Positions 56,097 to 64,000 of a DNA stretch of 64,000 nt are shown here, piece by piece. Numbering within the stretch: position 1 is the first letter of the stretch; each line of letters begins with the position of its first letter. The stretch lies in the NCBI RefSeq assembly GCF_024970185.1, contig NZ_CP103965.1:1422001-1486000 (forward strand). Reading direction: 5' to 3'. A model generated the notes under the pieces. The model was not told where the DNA came from and did no database searches. It saw only the letters and a list, made by a program, of their open reading frames with translations. The position numbers and the translations under genes are program-made. The DNA comes from Pseudomonas sp. N3-W. GTDB taxonomy: Bacteria; Pseudomonadota; Gammaproteobacteria; Pseudomonadales; Pseudomonadaceae.

Positions 56097-58943
56097 TTAA
56101 CCCGCCACCAGCACCCGAATCGCTTCCAGTCGCAGTGCAGCCTTGTCGAGCATGGCCAGGCCTTGCTCGCGCTGGTTGCGCAGGGCCACCAGTTCGCTGT
56201 CGCGCACGGTCGGGTTGACCGCTTGCAACGCGGTCAGGCGCGCCAGTTCTTCGTCGGTATCGGCTGCCAGGCGGCGTTTCGCCTCGGCCACACGCTCGGC
56301 GTGACGCGGGGTGATTTTCTCTTCGCCAGCGTTGATCCGTGGCGTCAGCTGGTCGCGCTGGGCCTGGATGAACTTGTTGGCGCTGGCGCGTGGCACGCTT
56401 TCCAACTGGTCGTTCAGGGTCTCGAACGAGACGCGGCCCGACAAGTCGTTGCCGTTGGCATCGAGCAGGCAGCGCAACGCCGCTGGCGGCAGGTAACGGC
56501 CCAGTTGCAGCGAGCGCGGGGCAACCACTTCGCTGACGTAGAGCAGTTCCAGCAACACGGTACCGGGTTTCAGCGCCTTGTTCTTGATCAGCGCCACGGC
56601 GGTGTTGCCCATCGAGCCGGACAGCACCAGGTCCATGCCGCCCTGCACCATCGGGTGTTCCCAGGTGATGAACTGCATGTCTTCGCGAGACAGCGCCTGG
56701 TTGCGGTCGTAGGTGATGGTCACGCCTTCGTCGTCACCCAGCGGGAAGCTGGCGTCGAGCATTTTTTCGCTCGGCTTGAGGATCAGGGCGTTTTCCGAAT
56801 GGTCTTCGCTGTCGATCCCGAAGGCGTCGAACAGGGTTTCCATGTAGATCGGCAGCGCGAACTGATCGTCTTGCTCAAGGACGTCCTCGACCAGTTGATC
56901 ACCTTCGCCGGCGCCGCCGGAGTTGAGTTCCAGCAGGCGGTCGCGGCCAGTGTGCAGCTCGGCTTCCAAGCGCTCACGCTCGGCGCGGGCCTCATCGATC
57001 AGCGCTTGCCACTCGCCGTCGTCGGCGTTTTCCAGCAGCGGCAGCAGCCGAGGGCCGAATTGATGCTGCAGGGCGTTGCCGGTCGGGCAGGTATTGAGGA
57101 AGGCGTTCAGCGCTTCGTGATACCACTGGAACAGGCGCTCTTGCGGGCTGGTTTCCAGGTACGGTACGTGCACTTCGATGATGTGCTTCTGGCCGATTCG
57201 GTCCAGGCGACCGATGCGCTGTTCCAGCAGGTCCGGGTGCGACGGCAGATCGAACAGCACCAGATGGTGCGAGAACTGGAAGTTGCGGCCTTCACTGCCG
57301 ATTTCCGAGCAGATCAGCACTTGTGCGCCAAACTCTTCGTCGGCGAAGTAGGCGGCGGCGCGGTCACGTTCGAGGATGTTCATGCCCTCGTGGAACACCG
57401 TGGCCGGAATGCCGGAGCGCACGCGCAGGGCGTCTTCCAGGTCCATGGCGGTTTCGGCGTGGGCGCAGATCACCAGCACTTTGGTGCGTTTGAGCATTTT
57501 CAGCTGATCGATCAGCCACTCGACGCGCGGGTCGAACTTCCACCAGCGCTCTTCTTCGTTGGCGTCCGGCTGGGCCTGGAAGCTGACTTCCGGGTACAGC
57601 TCGGCGTGATCGGCCAACGGCAATTCGAGGTACTCGTCGGGGCAGGGCAGCGGGTACGGGTGCAGCTTGCGCTCCGGGAAACCCTGCACGGCGGCGCGGG
57701 TATTACGGAACAGCACGCGGCCGGTGCCGTGGCGGTCCAGAAGCTCGCGCACCAGACGGGCGCTGGCTTCGGCGTCGCCATCGTTGACGGCGGTCAGCAG
57801 TGCTTCGCCTTCGTTGCCAAGGAAACCCTGAATGGTCTTGTGCGCCGCCGGGGACAGGCGGCCCTTGTCCAGCAGCTCCTGCACGGCTTCGGCCACCGGG
57901 CGATAGTTTTCGCTCTCGGCGCGGAAGGCGGCCAGGTCATGGAAACGGTTCGGGTCGAGCAGGCGCAGACGGGCAAAGTGGCTGTCCTGGCCCAGTTGTT
58001 CCGGGGTGGCGGTCAGCAGCAACACGCCGGGAATGACTTCGGCCAGTTGCTCAACCAGCGAGTATTCCGGGCTGGCCTTGTCTTCGTGCCACACCAGGTG
58101 GTGGGCCTCGTCGACGACCAACAAGTCCCAGCCTGCGGCGAACAGTGCATCCTGGGCCTTCTCGTCGTCCACCAGCCATTCCAGAGCCACCAGCGCGAGC
58201 TGGGTGTCTTCGAACGGGTTGGCGGCATCGCTTTCAATGAAGCGTTCTTCGTCGAACAGCGCGACCTGCAGGTTGAAGCGGCGGCGCATTTCCACCAGCC
58301 ACTGGTGTTGCAGGTTTTCCGGCACCAGGATCAGCACACGGTTGGCGCGACCGGAGAGCAGTTGGCGATGGATCACCAGACCGGCTTCGATGGTTTTACC
58401 CAGGCCTACTTCGTCCGCCAGCAGAACCCGTGGCGCGATACGGTCGGCGACTTCACGGGCGATGTGCAGTTGGTGCGCGATCGGCTGTGCACGCACGCCG
58501 CCCAGGCCCCAGAGTGCGGACTGCAGCTGACGGCTGGTGTGTTCCAGGGTGTGATAACGCAGGGAGAACCAGGCCAGAGGGTCGATCTGGCCGGCGAACA
58601 GACGGTCGCTGGCCAGACGGAACTGAATGAAGTTCGACAGCTGGGTTTCCGGCAGGGTGACCACTTCGTTTTGCGCGTTGAGGCCGTGGTAGACCAGCAG
58701 GCCATCGACGTCGTCGACTTCCTGTACGGTCAGTTTCCAGCCTTCGAAGTGAGTGATTGAATCACCCGGGGAGAACCGCACGCGTGTGAGGGGCGCATTC
58801 CGTAGCGCGTACTGGCGAGTGTCGCCAGTGGCCGGGTAGAGCACGGTCAACAAGCGGCCGTCCTGTGCCAGAACGGTGCCTAAACCCAGCTCGGCTTCGC
58901 TGTCACTGATCCAGCGTTGCCCCGGTTGATACTGCTGCGCCAT
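56097..58943 (-). CDS. rapA: RNA polymerase-associated ATPase RapA (HepA)
   Basis: 948 residues, close to the E. coli length of 968. SWI2/SNF2 ATPase that recycles RNA polymerase. An N-terminal Tudor-like region ('[39 protein letters not shown]') is followed by Walker A 'DEVGLGKT' and Walker B '[10 protein letters not shown]'. Motif VI is '[11 protein letters not shown]'. Spacer and C-terminal domains follow. Single gene, transcribed alone with a strong terminator. Confidence 0.95.
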   Translation of the reverse strand: MAQQYQPGQRWISDSEAELGLGTVLAQDGRLLTVLYPATGDTRQYALRNAPLTRVRFSPGDSITHFEGWKLTVQEVDDVDGLLVYHGLNAQNEVVTLPETQLSNFIQFRLASDRLFAGQIDPLAWFSLRYHTLEHTSRQLQSALWGLGGVRAQPIAHQLHIAREVADRIAPRVLLADEVGLGKTIEAGLVIHRQLLSGRANRVLILVPENLQHQWLVEMRRRFNLQVALFDEERFIESDAANPFEDTQLALVALEWLVDDEKAQDALFAAGWDLLVVDEAHHLVWHEDKASPEYSLVEQLAEVIPGVLLLTATPEQLGQDSHFARLRLLDPNRFHDLAAFRAESENYRPVAEAVQELLDKGRLSPAAHKTIQGFLGNEGEALLTAVNDGDAEASARLVRELLDRHGTGRVLFRNTRAAVQGFPERKLHPYPLPCPDEYLELPLADHAELYPEVSFQAQPDANEEERWWKFDPRVEWLIDQLKMLKRTKVLVICAHAETAMDLEDALRVRSGIPATVFHEGMNILERDRAAAYFADEEFGAQVLICSEIGSEGRNFQFSHHLVLFDLPSHPDLLEQRIGRLDRIGQKHIIEVHVPYLETSPQERLFQWYHEALNAFLNTCPTGNALQHQFGPRLLPLLENADDGEWQALIDEARAERERLEAELHTGRDRLLELNSGGAGEGDQLVEDVLEQDDQFALPIYMETLFDAFGIDSEDHSENALILKPSEKMLDASFPLGDDEGVTITYDRNQALSREDMQFITWEHPMVQGGMDLVLSGSMGNTAVALIKNKALKPGTVLLELLYVSEVVAPRSLQLGRYLPPAALRCLLDANGNDLSGRVSFETLNDQLESVPRASANKFIQAQRDQLTPRINAGEEKITPRHAERVAEAKRRLAADTDEELARLTALQAVNPTVRDSELVALRNQREQGLAMLDKAALRLEAIRVLVAG

Positions 58944-59162
58944 GCTGCCTGACTCCCACCTTGAAAAAGCGGGCTATCTTAACGGAATGAGGGCTTGAGG
59001 GCCAAAGGACTCTCATAAAAACTCACACTCTTGCGTCAGTCCCCGGATCGATGGCATGCGGGCCAGGGCACCAATGACTGCCAACCAGGTCACAAGTTTG
59101 CGACCAATGGCTCAAGTCGCCACCGGCGCAGCCGACAGCCTGCTGACAGGAGACCCATAATC

Positions 59163-59504
59163 ATGCTGCCACCGATGCTCCCCTTGAGCGCCGTGCCGAT
59201 CACCTCCCAGCAGGATCCGGTGCGTCCGCGCCCGGACATTGCCCCGGTAGTACCGGTGCAGGAAAGCTCCAACGAAAGCACCATCGATTTGCAGAATCGC
59301 GATCCGGAAGCGGCGGGCCTGCAACTGCGTGAAGAGCAACGCCGCCAGCAAGAGCGTCAGCGCCGTCGGCGTGAAGCCGATGACGACCCCGAAGCGCACT
59401 TGGCTATACCCGGTGACGAACTCAATGCCGACAACACCGTGCCAGTGGCGCCGTTGATAGAAGATGAGCCGCGTCAGGGGCTGTGGGTCGATATCCAGAT
59501 TTAA
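59163..59504 (+). CDS. Hypothetical disordered charged protein
   Basis: 113 residues from the ATG at 59163, with CAGGAG about 11 bp upstream. Pro/Val-rich N-terminus, then a dense Arg/Gln/Glu helix ('REEQRRQQERQRRRREADDD') and an acidic C-terminus. No known domain recognised; predicted largely disordered with one coiled-coil-like helix. The longer frame to 59031 lacks a good start. Confidence 0.65.
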   Translation: MLPPMLPLSAVPITSQQDPVRPRPDIAPVVPVQESSNESTIDLQNRDPEAAGLQLREEQRRQQERQRRRREADDDPEAHLAIPGDELNADNTVPVAPLIEDEPRQGLWVDIQI

Positions 59505-59576
59505 GCGGGCGGCTGGTCAGCACTGCCTTCACCCTGCATTATTAGCGCATCCCTGCCACGCGATGCCCTGCACACC

Positions 59577-59738
59577 ATGAGCCAAGACGACAAACTGATC
59601 GACCTCAACAGCGAACGCGCCAAGCGGGTTCACGACCTCAATGAAAAGCGCCTGAATGAAGTGCGTCAGGCGTTCGAGCAGGCGATGCCGTTGGGTAAAG
59701 CCAAGAAAAAGCCGAAAAACAAACCGAAAAAGCGTTGA
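59577..59738 (+). CDS. 53-residue basic small protein
   Basis: ATG at 59577; 'MSQDDKLIDLNSERAKRVHD' to a Lys-rich end with KKKPKNKPKKR. A charged amphipathic helix and a basic tail suggest nucleic-acid or ribosome contact, but that is speculation. Ribosome site not strong. Coding is judged from composition and from resemblance to small proteins I recall in Pseudomonas. Confidence 0.6.
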   Translation: MSQDDKLIDLNSERAKRVHDLNEKRLNEVRQAFEQAMPLGKAKKKPKNKPKKR

Positions 59739-59882
59739 AGCACCCTGCATCGGTTGATGCAGGTCAGTTTTTCTCCCTCCTTTACGCCCTGTCGTGGGTG
59801 CCATTGATCCCGGTCAATTTTCTCTCCTGCCTGATTGGTTAACTTAGCCCCATCGCAACAGGGCAAGTGCAGGAGGCCAGTC

Positions 59883-59999
59883 ATGTTTTTCGATAACGTG
59901 GTGATCGCCGGAGTGCTGACAGTCGGCCTCATGGTTCTGTTTTTCGCAGGGTTTGGATTTTTTATCTGGAAGGACGCAAACAAGCGGAAAAAACCGTAG
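59883..59999 (+). CDS. 38-residue single-pass membrane protein
   Basis: ATG at 59883 with a strong AGGAGGCC ribosome site 6-7 bp upstream and a TAG at 59997. 'VVIAGVLTVGLMVLFFAGFGFFIW' forms one membrane helix, then a basic tail (KDANKRKKP), giving an N-out, C-in topology. A terminator follows closely. The excellent ribosome site and terminator make it a good small-protein candidate. Function unknown. Confidence 0.65.
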   Translation: MFFDNVVIAGVLTVGLMVLFFAGFGFFIWKDANKRKKP

Positions 60000-60034
60000 T
60001 TCCTTCCAGAGTAATGAGCACGCAAGGCATTTTG

Positions 60035-60060
60035 GGCAACTTCGGTTGCCCTTTTTTTTG
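60035..60060 (+). terminator. Rho-independent terminator after the 38-residue ORF
   Basis: GGGCAAC-TTCG-GTTGCCC followed by eight T; a UUCG tetraloop hairpin of the classic kind. Confidence 0.9.
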
Positions 60061-60128
60061 CCTGCAGAAATCTGACTGCCAACACAAATCCCACAGTGGT
60101 TCTACGGTGTTTGGATGAAGGCAGGCAA

Positions 60129-60165
60129 TAAAAAAGGCGCGACTCTTGCGAGGCGCGCCTTTTTC
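60129..60165 (-). terminator. Terminator of the phosphate transporter gene
   Basis: AAAAAAGGCGCG...CGCGCCTTTTT: symmetric hairpin just past the pit stop on the minus strand. Confidence 0.85.
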
Positions 60166-60179
60166 GTTGCAGCGACGTA

Positions 60180-61652
60180 TCAGCTAAGCGCTTTCGACGC
60201 CAGCCAGAACAAGCCGGCCGACAGGCCCACCGTAGCCGGCAGGGTCAGGACCCAGGCCAGCAGGATGGTTTTCACCGTGCCGCCTTGCAGGCCGCTTTTG
60301 TTGGCGACCATGGTCCCGGCCACGCCCGAGGACAGGACGTGGGTGGTGGACACCGGCAGGCTGAAGATGTTGGCCAGGCCGATCATGCACGCAGTAGTGA
60401 TCTGCGCCGACATGCCCTGTGCGTAGGTCATGCCTTGCTTGCCGATCTTCTCGCCGATGGTCAGCACCACGCGTTTCCAGCCGACCATGGTGCCAAGGCC
60501 CAGGGCCAGGGCGACCGCCAGAATTACCCAGAACGGGGCGTATTCGGTGGTGGTGGTCAGGTCTTTGCGCAGCTTGTCCAGGTCAGCCTTTTCACGGGCG
60601 TCGAGGCCAGGCAGCTTGCCGACTTTTCTCGCGGTGTCATCCAGGCAGAGCAGGTAGCGACGCACTTCGATGCGGCTGTCGGACGTCAGCGAGTGATAGT
60701 CCGCAACACCTTTAAGGGTGCCGAGCAGGGCGGTGATGGTCGGTTCGGTCTGTTGCGGATTGCAACGGAATTTCTCCGGCAGATCGCCTTCCACGCTTTT
60801 GCCCAGCGCCAGGTATTCACCCAGGGTGTCGGCGTTGCGCTTGTAGAACTGGCTCAAGTGCAGGGTCGCATCACGGGTGCGTTCGATCTGGTAAGTGGTG
60901 CTGCTCAGGTCGAGAACGAACTGTGCCGGCACGATGCCGATCAACACCAGCATGATCAGGCCGATGCCTTTCTGGCCATCGTTGGAACCGTGGACGAAGC
61001 TCACGGCCATGGCCGAAATCACCAGTACCAGGCGATTCCAGAACGGCGGGTGCTTCTTGTCATCGAGCTTGCGGCGCTGGTCCGGTGTCTTGTGCATCTT
61101 GGACAGCGGACGCCACCATTTAAGGCCGACCAACACCAGCGCGGCAACAATGAAGCCTGCCATCGGCGAGAACACCAGGGAGGCGCCGATATCGATCGCC
61201 TTCTGCCAGTTCACGCCATCGGCCAACGGAATGTCGTTGATCAAGGCGTTGGCCAGGCCCACGCCGAGGATCGAGCCGATCAGCGTATGGGAGCTGGAGG
61301 CGGGGATACCGAAGTACCAGGTGCCGAGGTTCCAGGTGATGGCGGCGGCGAGCAACGAGAACACCATGGCCAGTCCGTGTCCGGTGTTCACATTGATCAG
61401 CAGCTCTACCGGCAGCAGGTGGACGATGGCATACGCCACGCCCACACCGCCCAGCAGCACGCCGAGAAAGTTGAACACACCGGAAAAGAACACCGCCAGA
61501 TGAGGCGGCATGGCTTTGGTGTAGATAACAGTGGCCACCGCGTTTGCAGTGTCATGAAAGCCGTTGATGAACTCGAAGGCGAGGACAAAGGCCAGGGCGA
61601 GCAAGAGGCTCACAAGCACCCAAGCATCCAGTCCGCTGAATAAATCGATCAT
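60180..61652 (-). CDS. pit: Low-affinity inorganic phosphate transporter (Pit)
   Basis: 490 residues. Pit-family inner-membrane symporter for metal-phosphate/H+. The two repeated signatures are 'GFHDTANAVATVIYTKAM' and 'SVTHVLSSG'-like 'PVSTTHVLSSGVAGTM'. Two hydrophobic halves are separated by a long hydrophilic loop (about residues 190-380). No Pho box was recognised upstream. Size fits PitA/PitB. Single gene. Confidence 0.92.
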   Translation of the reverse strand: MIDLFSGLDAWVLVSLLLALAFVLAFEFINGFHDTANAVATVIYTKAMPPHLAVFFSGVFNFLGVLLGGVGVAYAIVHLLPVELLINVNTGHGLAMVFSLLAAAITWNLGTWYFGIPASSSHTLIGSILGVGLANALINDIPLADGVNWQKAIDIGASLVFSPMAGFIVAALVLVGLKWWRPLSKMHKTPDQRRKLDDKKHPPFWNRLVLVISAMAVSFVHGSNDGQKGIGLIMLVLIGIVPAQFVLDLSSTTYQIERTRDATLHLSQFYKRNADTLGEYLALGKSVEGDLPEKFRCNPQQTEPTITALLGTLKGVADYHSLTSDSRIEVRRYLLCLDDTARKVGKLPGLDAREKADLDKLRKDLTTTTEYAPFWVILAVALALGLGTMVGWKRVVLTIGEKIGKQGMTYAQGMSAQITTACMIGLANIFSLPVSTTHVLSSGVAGTMVANKSGLQGGTVKTILLAWVLTLPATVGLSAGLFWLASKALS

Positions 61653-62028
61653 GAAGGTTTTCTGACCCGGTCATAAGGGGGCGCGATTATGCCAGAAAAG
61701 ACTGCCGATCAATGCACTAGCTGCTCATCGGTAACATTCTTCAACGAATTAATTTGCCACGAGCCCCTAAGCCCCAGGCTTTTACTGGGTTTTGCAACCA
61801 ATTGAATTTAAAAGAAAAATACTGAGGCGCAAGCGATTGTGTCGAGGTTGTGAACACCTCAAACGCTTGTGTGAAATATCTGAGAAGCGAGTCAGACATG
61901 CGCCATTTGCCTCATTCGGTGGCTGAGGTGGCTGCTGCCCGCTCATAGCGGGCGCGAAAGGCATGGTCGATGCACCGCGCTTTTAACGGATGCAGACGTA
62001 GACCCTTGAAGGATTCAGGCCGCGGCGG
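61653..62028. other. Intergenic region upstream of pit
   Basis: About 375 bp. AT-rich patches near 61735-61830 are likely promoter elements for pit. No ORF, repeat or known operator identified. Confidence 0.5.
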
Positions 62029-62229
62029 TCAAGGCTCTTCGGCTTTGAGTTCCTTTTCCATCTTCTGCAGTTCCTGGGTGAAGGCCTGGTCCTGAACGGT
62101 GGCGCGTTTACGCCAGGGCTTGCGTTCCGGTTCGGGCTGAGCGGCGTAGGTGGTGACTTCCCCGCCGTAAACTTCCTTGTAACGTTGTTCCTGGCGCTCA
62201 AGTTCCGCGCGCAGTTCGTCTTTCGTCAC
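62029..62229 (-). CDS. Small charged hypothetical protein
   Basis: 66 residues from a GTG at 62229 with AGGT 8 bp upstream: '[20 protein letters not shown]' then '[20 protein letters not shown]' and an acidic helical end. Two charged helices around a basic, Pro-rich linker. A longer version from ATG 62277 is possible. No family recognised, though similar small proteins occur in pseudomonads. Likely cytosolic. Confidence 0.6.
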   Translation of the reverse strand: MTKDELRAELERQEQRYKEVYGGEVTTYAAQPEPERKPWRKRATVQDQAFTQELQKMEKELKAEEP

Positions 62230-62887
62230 AGTGCTACCTGTTTGAGTTGAGATAAATTCTGGTGAAACGCGCTGCATCGAGTTTATTGACCGCACTCGTC
62301 GAAAGGACAATACCTGGCAGGCATTGGCCTTTGAATGATTGGGCAATCAACACTTCCATGTTGCAGGCGGCCACGGCACCAGAGAAAACAGCTGACGCAG
62401 CATCAGGTTCTTGTTCCAGCAAGCGCGTTGGCAAGGCATTTGAGATGAGCGCCGGGCGCTGGCTGCTGACAATGGCGATGGAACATCGCATTGCCGGGTA
62501 GCGCGTTCGGCAAGTAAGAAACCGACACGTCGCTGAGATGTATTATAGCGGCCGATCCGAAGAACACTATCACTGAGGAGTTAAAAGTGCTGCTGCGTGT
62601 GTGATGTTTTTGTTACCCGCAACTTTTTAACGGTCGTTAACCCATGTTTGGACGGCACGGTGCAGTGTTTTGTTTCTGGCGCCATTAAGTCGAACAAGTT
62701 ATTGCTGCTACTTCTCAGTTGAAGGTTGCTGCAAGCACCGATGCGTCATTGAGCCTGGCCCAGGGTGAGCGATTGCGATTATCGGTCTGTGGTTCGATAA
62801 TCGCCCAATCTTGATGCGCCCCGGCTTGTACAGGAGCGTGCGAGCCGCTTGTAATAGCCGTTGATCCGTCTAGGAAAAGGACCTGAT
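62230..62887. other. Long intergenic region before pcaR
   Basis: About 650 bp. Short overlapping frames on both strands around 62234-62501 are not convincing as genes. Contains a TTAACGGTCGTTAA palindrome at 62627-62640 and the PcaR-type operators at 62773-62806. Confidence 0.5.
62773..62806. promoter_or_regulatory. Candidate PcaR operator for autoregulation
   Basis: GTTCGATAATCGCCC (62792-62806) differs by one base from the known PcaR box GTTCGATAATCGCAC. An inverted half-site TTGCGATTATCGG lies at 62773-62785. The pair is about 80 bp before the pcaR start, where autorepression would act. Confidence 0.7.
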
Positions 62888-63730
62888 ATGAACGATCAAA
62901 TGCGCAACTCCTTCGCCTCAGTGGCGCCACCGATCGTTGCGTCACCGGCCAAACGGATTCAGGCCCTGACCGGCGACCCGGATTTCATGACGTCCCTGGC
63001 CCGTGGCCTGGCAGTGGTGCAAGCGTTCCAGGAACGCAAACGGCACCTGACCATCGCCCAGATCAGCCATCGCACGGAAATTCCCCGCGCGGCTGTGCGC
63101 CGTTGCCTGCACACCCTGATCAAGCTCGGCTACGCCACCACCGACGGGCGCACGTATTCGCTGCTGCCCAAAGTCCTGACGCTGGGCCATGCCTACCTGT
63201 CGTCCACGCCACTGGCGGTGTCGGCCCAGCCGTATCTGGACCGCATGAGTGAGCAACTGCATGAAGCCTGCAACATGGCCACGCTGGAAGGCGATGACAT
63301 CCTTTATATAGCCCGCTCGGCCACCACCCAGCGGCTGATCTCGGTTGATCTGTCGGTCGGTGGGCGACTGCCGGCCTATTGCACCTCAATGGGCCGGATT
63401 CTGCTGGCGGCGCTGGATGACACCTCTTTGCGCGAGTACCTCGACCACGCGGAGTTTCAAGCCAAGACCAGCCGTACGTTGCACACCCCCGAAACGTTGC
63501 TTGAATGCCTGCAAGAGGTACGGCAGCAAGGCTGGTGCATCGTTGATCAGGAGTTGGAGCAGGGCCTGCGGTCGATTGCCGTTCCGGTGTATGACGCTTC
63601 CGGGCAAGTGGTGGCGGCACTCAATGTCAGCACCCATGCTGGGCGCGTCAGCCGCAGCGAACTTGAGCAGCGTTTCCTGCCCGGGCTGCTGAGCGCCAGT
63701 CGCGACCTCAGCGCGCAGTTGTTCGCCTGA
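62888..63730 (+). CDS. pcaR: IclR-family regulator PcaR (beta-ketoadipate pathway)
   Basis: 280 residues from the ATG at 62888 with AAAAGGA upstream. N-terminal winged HTH ('MTSLARGLAVVQAFQERKRHLTIAQISHRTEIPRAAVRRCLHTL') and a C-terminal IclR effector domain ('MGRILLAALDD', 'CIVDQELEQGLRSIAVPVYD'). The sequence matches P. putida PcaR nearly throughout. PcaR with beta-ketoadipate activates pca genes for protocatechuate and 4-hydroxybenzoate catabolism. Operator-like sites occur before pcaR itself and before the next gene. Confidence 0.93.
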   Translation: MNDQMRNSFASVAPPIVASPAKRIQALTGDPDFMTSLARGLAVVQAFQERKRHLTIAQISHRTEIPRAAVRRCLHTLIKLGYATTDGRTYSLLPKVLTLGHAYLSSTPLAVSAQPYLDRMSEQLHEACNMATLEGDDILYIARSATTQRLISVDLSVGGRLPAYCTSMGRILLAALDDTSLREYLDHAEFQAKTSRTLHTPETLLECLQEVRQQGWCIVDQELEQGLRSIAVPVYDASGQVVAALNVSTHAGRVSRSELEQRFLPGLLSASRDLSAQLFA

Positions 63731-63742
63731 TCGATACGTAAA

Positions 63743-63844
63743 TGTGGCGAGGGAGCTTGCTCCCGCTGGACGGTGCAGCAGGCCCGGTTTTCTGGGGAAC
63801 AGGGGACGCTGCGCGACCCAGCGGGAGCAAGCTCCCTCGCCACA
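63743..63844. repeat. REP doublet, second family
   Basis: TGTGGCGAGGGAGCTTGCTC and its inverted partner, between pcaR and the downstream operator. Confidence 0.85.
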
Positions 63845-63868
63845 GGTCTAGCTGTGTGCATTGAAGAC

Positions 63869-63928
63869 GTTCGATAAACGCACACAGTTGCGTTTGTCGA
63901 ATTGACGCACTTTCCCCCGGCTTATTAA
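63869..63928 (+). promoter_or_regulatory. PcaR-type operator and promoter of the next gene
   Basis: GTTCGATAAACGCAC (63869-63883) and inverted TGCGTTTGTCGAA (63889-63901) resemble the PcaR box. TTGACG at 63902 with a TATTAA/TTAATG about 15-17 bp later forms a sigma70-like promoter overlapping the operator edge. Confidence 0.65.
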
Positions 63929-63987
63929 TGTCGCGCCAGCGTCATCCGGCGCTCTCCGACTGCGTTCTTGCGTGGAATATAAAAATA

Positions 63988-64000
63988 ATGAACCAGCCTC
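63988..64000 (+). CDS. pcaK: Start of pcaK (4-hydroxybenzoate transporter), truncated by the window
   Basis: Only 'MNQP' is visible, starting at ATG 63988 and running off the end. P. putida PcaK begins MNQP, and pcaR-pcaK adjacency is known in pseudomonads. No clear ribosome site is seen. Four residues are weak evidence; the call rests mostly on context. Confidence 0.5.

Noticed and set aside
55938..58760. 940-residue plus-strand frame antisense to rapA
   Set aside because: Shadow of rapA with unnatural composition; RapA motifs are intact on the minus strand.
62234..62501. Overlapping 79- and 85-codon frames on both strands upstream of pcaR
   Set aside because: Neither has a convincing ribosome site or recognisable family, and they overlap each other.
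62627..62640. TTAACGGTCGTTAA palindrome as an operator
   Set aside because: Arms are only 6 bp and it is about 250 bp from pcaR; could be chance, so noted only in the region description.
1..64000. tRNA, rRNA, CRISPR, phage or insertion sequence
   Set aside because: Looked for cloverleaf-type CCA ends, repeat-spacer periodicity and transposase motifs; none seen. The only periodic array is the REP array.

Overview
The window is a gene-dense, high-GC piece of a Pseudomonas chromosome, most likely from the P. fluorescens complex. The evidence is gene content and order (ampG, capB/csp, dcd, an aot-like arginine/ornithine transporter, dinG, pdxH, nhaA, bra/liv transport, rapA, pit, pcaR) together with the many 'GTGGGAGCGAGC(T/C)TGCTCGCG' REP elements between genes. 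No rRNA, tRNA, CRISPR array, phage or insertion sequence was recognised.

Layout. 1-4.9 kb: ampG, an alkyltransferase-like gene, a YdiY-type outer-membrane protein, a cold-shock protein, dcd and a tiny proline-rich ORF. 5-15.6 kb: a ligase-associated DNA-repair set (pdeM, lhr-type helicase, ligase, MBL exonuclease) interrupted by a complete five-gene basic amino-acid ABC transporter operon. 15.7-20.8 kb: a penicillin-acylase-type lipoprotein, a YfcG-like GST, an isochorismatase-like protein with Ser at the nucleophile position, and a five-unit tandem array of about 189-bp REP doublets. 20.8-25.2 kb: two SEC-C proteins, a LEA-type lipoprotein, an OmpA lipoprotein, a DUF1145 protein, a secreted collagen-like protein and a CopD-like protein. 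25.3-33.6 kb: dinG, a GH50-like glycosidase, a class-C-type serine hydrolase, an unusual OmpA lipoprotein with a histone-like tail, and pdxH. 33.7-42.8 kb: a glycine-zipper lipoprotein, a decayed C-terminal gene fragment abutting nhaA, a Cds1-like PLP enzyme, a FAD dehydrogenase, an SDR/LysR divergent pair and an MFS exporter. 42.9-48 kb: the full branched-chain amino-acid transporter (braC, livHMGF). 48.3-54.2 kb: DUF2288, a 731-residue tubulin/FtsZ-like GTPase and an MHYT-GGDEF-EAL c-di-GMP protein. 54.5-64 kb: a Spinster-type MFS, rapA, several very small proteins, a phosphate transporter, and pcaR with candidate PcaR operators before it and before the start of a truncated pcaK.

Most of the window is ordinary housekeeping. 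The parts that deserve attention are the chromosomal tubulin-like protein beside a membrane c-di-GMP enzyme, the tandem REP array, the interrupted repair cluster, the OmpA/collagen-like locus, the C-terminal remnant behind nhaA, and the Cys-to-Ser isochorismatase-like protein. All functional assignments come from reading motifs and remembered family features; no search was run.
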